Under the pieces are notes generated by a model. It ran no database searches, had not been told where the DNA came from, and saw nothing but the letters and a program-made list of their open reading frames with translations. The position numbers and the translations under genes are program-made. This document shows positions 43,002-47,648 of a stretch of 47,648 bases of DNA, piece after piece (position 1 is the stretch's first letter; every line of letters starts with the position of its first letter). Source of the stretch: Anaerolineaceae bacterium (GTDB taxonomy: Bacteria; Chloroflexota; Anaerolineae; Aggregatilineales; Phototrophicaceae); contig REDR01000094.1 in the NCBI GenBank assembly GCA_007693385.1, forward strand, positions 1-47,648. The letters run 5' to 3'.

Positions 43002-44399
43002 TCAGTCTTCCCGCACGTTGAAGGTGCATGTGCCGCTTACGGTAGGGTTGGCGGTGCCGATGCCGAAGCGATCATAGCCGTCAGTGATGGCGCGGCTCCA
43101 TGTCGCGGTGAATTCAATGACGTATTCACCGGCCTCTTGCAGGATGCCCGCCGGAACGTACCAGCTTTTGATGTAGCTATTGCCCACCGGCTCGACTTCG
43201 CCGCCGTAGTTGCGCCAGTCGGGGATTTCTTCGCCGTTGATGGTCACGTCGTAGATCACCGCGCTCTCGTGTTGCGAGACGTAAATCGGATCGGAGACGA
43301 ACCAGCCCCACCAGATCGTGATGCCGCTACCGACGGCCAGATCATCGGGCGGCGGCGTGCCACCGAGCGCCGGATTATCGCACAGCGCGAACACGAAAGC
43401 GTTGTCCTGCGTCTGCGGTATTTCGGCGGTGGGCGCGGGGGTGGGCGTCGGCGCGGACGCGCTGACCGCGCTCAGGTTGGGCGATTGACCGGTGGCCGGG
43501 GGCGTCAACGGGATTTGACGCGGCGCGGAGTCGTCAATGCCTGTTCCACCGGCGAGCGCGGTGGCGGTCTGCTGAATCGCGGTCACGTCGATCACCGGCA
43601 AGAAGACCTCTTCAGTGGCGGATTCCGCCGCGTCGGTGGGCGGTGCTGTCGGCGTCACGGCAGAGTCGCTATCCGGCGTCGGCGTGTTGATCGGCGGCAA
43701 GCTGAGGTCAACGCCGTTTTCGTCGTCGTCTGCTTCATCTGCCTCTGTTTGGTCATCCGTCGTTGGCTCTGCCGGTTCATCCGTCGGCGCATCGTCCGGC
43801 GCTTCTGTCGGCGTGGGCGAGAGCGCGGCGGGCGGCGGCGTCGGCGTGACTGGCTGGCCGCCGATGACCGCAGTCGGGAATGTCGTGCCGAGCGCGACGG
43901 CGGTTAAATCGGTTGTCGGCGTGGCGCTGGGAAACGGCGTGACCGTCGGCGGAATGAAGATCAAGCGCGTGGCGACCCAGCCTTCGTCGCCGTCGTCGGT
44001 GCGGACGTTCAACCATGAGCCATCACTGTTTTGACCGAGTATCAATAGGCCGTCACCCGGCGTCAATGCGCCGATCACTTCGCCGGTTTCCGCTGGCGCG
44101 GCGCGGAAGTTGATGCGCTGGCCGCCGCCGACGATGCCGGTTATCTGTGGCGTGGGGGTGGCGGTGGGCGGGATGGCTGAGGGCGATGGCGTCAGTGTGT
44201 CGCTAGGGATGGGCGTGAATGTGGGCAGTGGCGTATTGGTCACGACGGGCGTCGCGGTGGGGGCGGGTGTTAGTGTGACCAGCGGCACCAGCGTCGCCGT
44301 CGGGATTCGTGCGACGGTTTGCTCTTCTTCTGTGTCGCACGCGGCCAGCAGAACCGGCGCGAGCAGGCACAATAGCATGAAAAGTACTTTTCGATTCAT
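43002..44399 (-). CDS. Lipoprotein with SH3b domain and Thr/Pro-rich linkers
   Basis: 465 residues. Lipobox LLAAC with Cys21 as lipid anchor, so it is an extracytoplasmic membrane-bound protein. Residues 30-85 are a TPTPT-type wall-spanning spacer. A bacterial SH3 domain lies at about 86-155 (QRINFRAAPAETGEVIGALTPGDGL, then WLNVRTDDGDEGWVATRLI), then a second long Thr/Pro/acidic linker to about 340, and a C-terminal beta-sandwich-like domain (about 345-465; ITIWWGWFVSDPIYVSQHES). SH3b domains often bind cell-wall peptides. AAGGTGAT precedes the ATG. Operon with the alpha/beta hydrolase. Confidence 0.88.
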   Translation of the reverse strand: MNRKVLFMLLCLLAPVLLAACDTEEEQTVARIPTATLVPLVTLTPAPTATPVVTNTPLPTFTPIPSDTLTPSPSAIPPTATPTPQITGIVGGGQRINFRAAPAETGEVIGALTPGDGLLILGQNSDGSWLNVRTDDGDEGWVATRLIFIPPTVTPFPSATPTTDLTAVALGTTFPTAVIGGQPVTPTPPPAALSPTPTEAPDDAPTDEPAEPTTDDQTEADEADDDENGVDLSLPPINTPTPDSDSAVTPTAPPTDAAESATEEVFLPVIDVTAIQQTATALAGGTGIDDSAPRQIPLTPPATGQSPNLSAVSASAPTPTPAPTAEIPQTQDNAFVFALCDNPALGGTPPPDDLAVGSGITIWWGWFVSDPIYVSQHESAVIYDVTINGEEIPDWRNYGGEVEPVGNSYIKSWYVPAGILQEAGEYVIEFTATWSRAITDGYDRFGIGTANPTVSGTCTFNVRED

Positions 44400-44438
44400 A
44401 TCACCTTATGCGCTCTGCTAGACGATCACAACGCCCCC

Positions 44439-44447
44439 ATTATAACA
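44439..44447 (-). promoter_or_regulatory. Extended -10 promoter of the lipoprotein-hydrolase operon
   Basis: On the minus strand TGT-TATAAT, a perfect extended -10, about 45 bases before the ATG; the -35 is poor, as is usual for this class. Confidence 0.6.
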
Positions 44448-44474
44448 GATTTCCCACCCCGCAATTTTTACGTG

Positions 44475-44550
44475 CCCGTCGCCCTCATCCCCCGCTCCCT
44501 TCTCCCAAACGCTACGCTGAGAGAACGGATTTAGGGGTGAGGGCAACGGG
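44475..44550. repeat. REP-like imperfect palindrome
   Basis: CCCGTCGCCCTCATCCCC (from 44475) is answered by GGGGTGAGGGCAACGGG (ending 44550), with an inner TTCTC/GAGAA stem. It lies between two minus-strand genes, just 3' of slyD. Palindromes with CCCTCAnCCCC arms are common intergenic repeats in many bacterial genomes; only one copy is in this window. Confidence 0.6.
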
Positions 44551-44563
44551 CGGGAGTTATCCT

Positions 44564-45064
44564 TTAATCGTCGTCGAATTCGTCGTCTTCGTCGTCGATG
44601 TCGTTGAGCGGATAACCGGCTTCCAGTTCATCCGGATCGGCTTCGCGGATGCCGATGACTTCGACTTCGTAATGCACGGTTTTACCGGCCAGCGTCGAGT
44701 TGAAGTCCAGCACGACAACATCGTCGTTGATCTCTTTCACCCGCGCCTCAAAGAAGTTGCCGAACTCGTCTTCCATCAGCAAATCCATGCCGACTTCGAT
44801 CTCGTCGGGCAGTTCGTCGCGCTCCACCTCGTCGATCTCGTCCTCGTCGTATTCGCCGTAGCCTTCTTCCGGCGTCAGCGTCAGGCTGATCTTATCGCCT
44901 ATCGTCTTGCCGACCAGCGCCTCTTCCAGCGCGGGCAGGATGTTGTCCGCGCCGTGCAGATATTCGAGCGGGTCTTCCAGCGTGGCGAATTCGATCACCT
45001 CGCCTTCTACCGTCAGTGTGTAGATGGTGCTGACGACAACGCCATCTTTAATCGTTTCAGTCAT
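44564..45064 (-). CDS. slyD: FKBP-type peptidyl-prolyl isomerase, SlyD-like
   Basis: 166 residues from the ATG at 45064 (GAGGG ten bases upstream). FKBP core with the SlyD insert-in-flap: VVVSTIYTLTVEGEVIEF, PLEYLHGADNILPALEEALVGKTIGDK, then the IF (chaperone) domain around 75-135 and the return strand VHYEVEVIGI. It speeds proline isomerisation and protects folding chains. The SlyD His-rich metal tail is missing; the C-terminus is instead strongly acidic (DIDDEDDEFDDD). Single gene with its own promoter. Confidence 0.93.
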   Translation of the reverse strand: MTETIKDGVVVSTIYTLTVEGEVIEFATLEDPLEYLHGADNILPALEEALVGKTIGDKISLTLTPEEGYGEYDEDEIDEVERDELPDEIEVGMDLLMEDEFGNFFEARVKEINDDVVVLDFNSTLAGKTVHYEVEVIGIREADPDELEAGYPLNDIDDEDDEFDDD

Positions 45065-45090
45065 GTTCAAATTTCCCTCATATATAGATT

Positions 45091-45105
45091 GTGGTATCGT
45101 ACCAC
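45091..45105. promoter_or_regulatory. Inverted repeat at the slyD transcription start
   Basis: GTGGTA-TCG-TACCAC, a perfect six-base palindrome with three-base centre, lying where transcription of slyD should begin. It may be an operator or a 5' hairpin. Confidence 0.45.
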
Positions 45106-45110
45106 GCGGC

Positions 45111-45138
45111 ATTATAGTTGGATATTCTCGAATGTCGA
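45111..45138 (-). promoter_or_regulatory. slyD promoter
   Basis: On the minus strand TCGACA (45138-45133; 5 of 6 to TTGACA), 16 bases, TATAAT (45116-45111). The -35 overlaps a small palindrome CTCGA-ATG-TCGAG. Confidence 0.65.
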
Positions 45139-45182
45139 GTCTCTCCTTCCTGAACCCTCATGAGCTTTTATAAACCTCACAA

Positions 45183-45211
45183 TTGAAATTCTAATACAGC
45201 CCGCCTATAAT
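45183..45211 (+). promoter_or_regulatory. mutS2 promoter
   Basis: TTGAAA (45183-45188), 17 bases, TATAAT (45206-45211); transcription would start near 45218, 30 bases before the ATG. Confidence 0.75.
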
Positions 45212-45247
45212 CATCGTGACCGAATTTGTTCGATTGACGGATACGTA

Positions 45248-47648
45248 ATGATAAGCGAAAAATCTATTGTAACGTTGGAGTTACACAAAATTCTGGAACA
45301 GGTCGCCGCCGAGACCGCTTTTTCCGCCGGTGCTGATCTGGCCTATGAGATGTTCCCGACGACTGACCTCGAAGAGGCGCAGACGTGGCAACGCGAGACT
45401 GCCGAAGCCCGCGAGATGTTCGAGAAGGGCGGCAATATCCCGCTAGGTGGCGTGCATGACGTACGCGACATCGCCATCACCGCCCAGCGCGGCGTGATTA
45501 TTGAGGCGACGACCTTGCTGGACATCCGCACCACGTTGAAGCGCGGCACGACGATCAAGCGCACGCTGGGGCGTATGGAAAATATCTATCCGCTTCTGGC
45601 GGGGCTGGCGCTGGAAATCGAAGAATGTAGCGATCTACAGCAGACTATCGCCCGCGCGATTGACGATAACGGCGACGTGAAAGACAGCGCCAGCGCCAAG
45701 CTCGCCATCATCCGCCGCGACTTGAAGATCGCGTTTGATCGCCTGCAATCACGCCTCAACCGGCTGATTTCGACATCGGCGAAGGCGCAATATCTACAGG
45801 AAGCCATCATCACCATGCGAAGCGGGCGCTATGTCGTGCCGCTAAAGGCCGATTATAAAGGCAAGATTCCCGGCGTGGTGCATGATACATCCTCATCAGG
45901 CGCGACGTTGTTCATCGAGCCGTTAGACACGGTGGAACTGAATAACCAGTGGCGCGAACTACAGCTTGAGGAGCAGAAGGAGATACGGCGCATCCTGCGC
46001 GAATTGACCGCGCTCGTCGGTGACTCCGCCGAGTACATCGTGCGGACGGTGGATGTGCTGGCCTATCTCGATCTAGTATCGGCGCGGGCGCGGTATGCCG
46101 CCAAATATAGCGCGGTACAGCCCGTCCTCGTGCCGTTCCAATCACGGGCGGGCACGCCTGACCATCCGGGAAGCGTGATCGCGTTGAAGGCGGCGCGGCA
46201 TCCGCTTCTGCATCCGGAGAGCGTCGTACCCATTGACGTTGACTTCGGCGATGAGACGTGGGTGATCGTCGTCACCGGTCCGAACACCGGCGGCAAGACC
46301 GTCTCGCTGAAAACGGTGGGCTTGCTGTCTTTGATGGCACAATGCGGCCTGCACGTCCCCGCCGAAACCGCCCGCCTGACGGTGTTCAAGGGCGTATTCG
46401 CCGACATCGGCGACGAGCAGAGCATCGAGCAGAACCTCAGCACGTTTTCCTCACATCTGACCAACACCATTGACATCTTGCGCGAATGTGACGACGAGTC
46501 GCTGGTCTTGCTGGACGAAGTGGGCGCGGGCACCGATCCGGCGGAAGGTTCAGCGCTGGCGCGGGCGATCCTCACCACCCTGCGCGATAGGCACGTCACG
46601 ACGATGGTCACGACGCATCACCCCGAACTGAAAATCTACAGCGTCGAAGCGCCCGGCGTGCGGAATGCCAGCGTCGAGTTTGATCTGGAGACGCTCGCGC
46701 CGACTTACCGGCTGATCGTCGGCCTGCCCGGACGCTCCAACGCGCTGGCGATTGCCACGCGGCTCGGGCTGGATGACGACATCGTGAACCTAGCGCGGGG
46801 CATGGTGGCGACGGAGGACTTGATCGCCGATGATCTGCTGGACGAGATCAACCGCACGCGGGAGCAAATCCGCATCGATCAGGCCGAAATCGCGTCGTTA
46901 CGGCGTGATCTGGAAGACCAGAACGCCGAACTGATCGCACGGTTGGATAAAATAGAGGACGAACGGCGCGACGTGATCCACAGCGCCCGCCGTCATGCGG
47001 AGCACGAGATGGCCGACTTCCGCAAAGAGTTGAAGAAACTGCGTGAGCAGATGCGGCGGGCGGGCTTGCCGCTAGAGACCCTGCACGCGCTACAGGCCAC
47101 CGCCGAAAAGCTGGCCGAATATGGCATCATGCCCGATGATCTCGACGACAGGCCGGACGATCAGCCGTCGTTCGTGCCCCATCTCGGCGATACCGTGTGG
47201 CTAGAGGCGCTCAACGCCGAAGGCACGGTTAGCGAGCTAGACGGCGGGGAGGCGGTGGTGCAGGTCGGCGCGTTGCGCGTGCGGGCCAATGTCGGCGAAT
47301 TGCGGAAGCGTTCGCGCAGTCAGAAGCGGCAGATGAAGCGCGGCCACGTTCGCACCTACGAGCGCTCCGATGATGTCGCCGTGCCGCGCAGTGAATCGCC
47401 CGGCCTAGAGCTAGACCTGCGCGGTGAGCGCGTGGAGGGGGCGCTGGAACGGTTGGAGCATTACGTCGATTCGGCGTATACCGCCGGTCTGCCGTTTGCG
47501 CGGATCATTCACGGCAAGGGTACCGGCGCGTTACGCAAGGCGGTGCGCGAAGTGGTGGACACGCATCCGCTAATCGCCAAAGTGGAGACCGCCCGCCCCA
47601 ACGAAGGCGGCGACGGCGTGACCGTCATCCATCTGGTTTCGATTACGT
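45248..47648 (+). CDS. mutS2: Endonuclease MutS2 (3' end cut by window edge)
   Basis: 800 codons are visible and the next codon begins with T, so only the stop is probably missing. MutS2 lacks the mismatch-binding domain of MutS; it has a core/clamp region (1-330), the ATPase with Walker A GPNTGGKT (344-351) and Walker B LVLLDEVGAGTDPAEG, a coiled coil (about 525-605, NRTREQIRIDQAEI onward), and a C-terminal Smr nuclease domain with LDLRGER (722-728) and HGKGTG (755-760). It suppresses homologous recombination and acts on stalled, collided ribosomes as RqcU in Bacillus. The LDLR motif is the form seen in nuclease-active Smr domains. Confidence 0.96.
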   Translation, partial: MISEKSIVTLELHKILEQVAAETAFSAGADLAYEMFPTTDLEEAQTWQRETAEAREMFEKGGNIPLGGVHDVRDIAITAQRGVIIEATTLLDIRTTLKRGTTIKRTLGRMENIYPLLAGLALEIEECSDLQQTIARAIDDNGDVKDSASAKLAIIRRDLKIAFDRLQSRLNRLISTSAKAQYLQEAIITMRSGRYVVPLKADYKGKIPGVVHDTSSSGATLFIEPLDTVELNNQWRELQLEEQKEIRRILRELTALVGDSAEYIVRTVDVLAYLDLVSARARYAAKYSAVQPVLVPFQSRAGTPDHPGSVIALKAARHPLLHPESVVPIDVDFGDETWVIVVTGPNTGGKTVSLKTVGLLSLMAQCGLHVPAETARLTVFKGVFADIGDEQSIEQNLSTFSSHLTNTIDILRECDDESLVLLDEVGAGTDPAEGSALARAILTTLRDRHVTTMVTTHHPELKIYSVEAPGVRNASVEFDLETLAPTYRLIVGLPGRSNALAIATRLGLDDDIVNLARGMVATEDLIADDLLDEINRTREQIRIDQAEIASLRRDLEDQNAELIARLDKIEDERRDVIHSARRHAEHEMADFRKELKKLREQMRRAGLPLETLHALQATAEKLAEYGIMPDDLDDRPDDQPSFVPHLGDTVWLEALNAEGTVSELDGGEAVVQVGALRVRANVGELRKRSRSQKRQMKRGHVRTYERSDDVAVPRSESPGLELDLRGERVEGALERLEHYVDSAYTAGLPFARIIHGKGTGALRKAVREVVDTHPLIAKVETARPNEGGDGVTVIHLVSIT

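Noticed and set aside
42711-43907. 398-codon frame opposite the hydrolase and lipoprotein genes
   Set aside because: Arg/Val/His-rich composition of an antisense shadow in GC-rich DNA; both opposite genes have clear domains.
43450-44330. Thr/Pro-rich DNA repetition as a tandem repeat or CRISPR-like array
   Set aside because: It is a coding low-complexity linker in a lipoprotein; no regular repeat and spacer units.

Overview
The window is about 47.6 kb of moderately GC-rich bacterial chromosome. Genes are dense on both strands and follow the standard code (TGA is used as stop many times). The gene content suggests a Chloroflexota bacterium, most likely an Anaerolineae relative: very long multi-GAF histidine kinases, TIR/nSTAND/WD40 proteins, lipoproteins with TPTP-type linkers and SH3b domains, MutS2, a LexA with GAAC-N4-GTTC operators, and MenA for menaquinone. 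That placement is inference from gene style; no rRNA or tRNA gene is visible.

Layout. 1-300: end of a VapC-like toxin and its antitoxin (minus). 452-5.4 kb: TrmH, isoaspartyl peptidase, HtpG with a long acidic tail, and an FAD oxidoreductase. 5.5-12.4 kb: a minus-strand block of three signalling genes: a TIR-like/TM/periplasmic-binding-protein receptor, an overlapping HEAT-repeat protein, and a 1499-residue TIR-nSTAND-TM-14xWD40-SH3b protein. Two of the three put a TIR(-like) domain inside the cell and a sensor domain outside by the same topology logic. 12.7-19.3 kb: RpsD, two small proteins, thioredoxin reductase, a phosphopantetheinyl transferase, GalE, a membrane protein and RpiB. 19.3-22.2 kb: a 26-codon relic of a DNA methyltransferase in front of a HerA/VirB4-type ATPase. 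22.2-24.3 kb: proline dehydrogenase, LexA with a textbook SOS promoter, and a SelW/Rdx-family gene.

The clearest hidden feature is that SelW-like gene. A strong ribosome binding site and ATG lie upstream of what an ordinary gene finder would call; the true reading frame contains an in-frame TGA at codon 16 in a Cys-Gly-Pro-TGA context, followed at the correct distance by a short hairpin with G in the apical loop. This is a very probable selenoprotein (CXXU redox motif), normally mis-annotated as a truncated 72-residue protein.

24.6-33.8 kb: two tandem giant hybrid-less sensor kinases and a secreted protein with four paired-cysteine modules. 33.8-37.3 kb: class A penicillin-binding protein. 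37.4-42.2 kb: MenA, a four-TM membrane protein and an FtsX/MacB-type permease with a structured leader. 42.2-45.1 kb: alpha/beta hydrolase, SH3b lipoprotein, a REP-like palindrome and a SlyD-type FKBP. 45.2 kb to the end: MutS2, cut one base into what is probably its stop codon.

No CRISPR array, insertion sequence, integrase or tRNA was found. The longest gene-free stretches are 12424-12695, 24335-24603 and 13329-13550, all under 300 bases; they hold promoters, leaders and a terminator.
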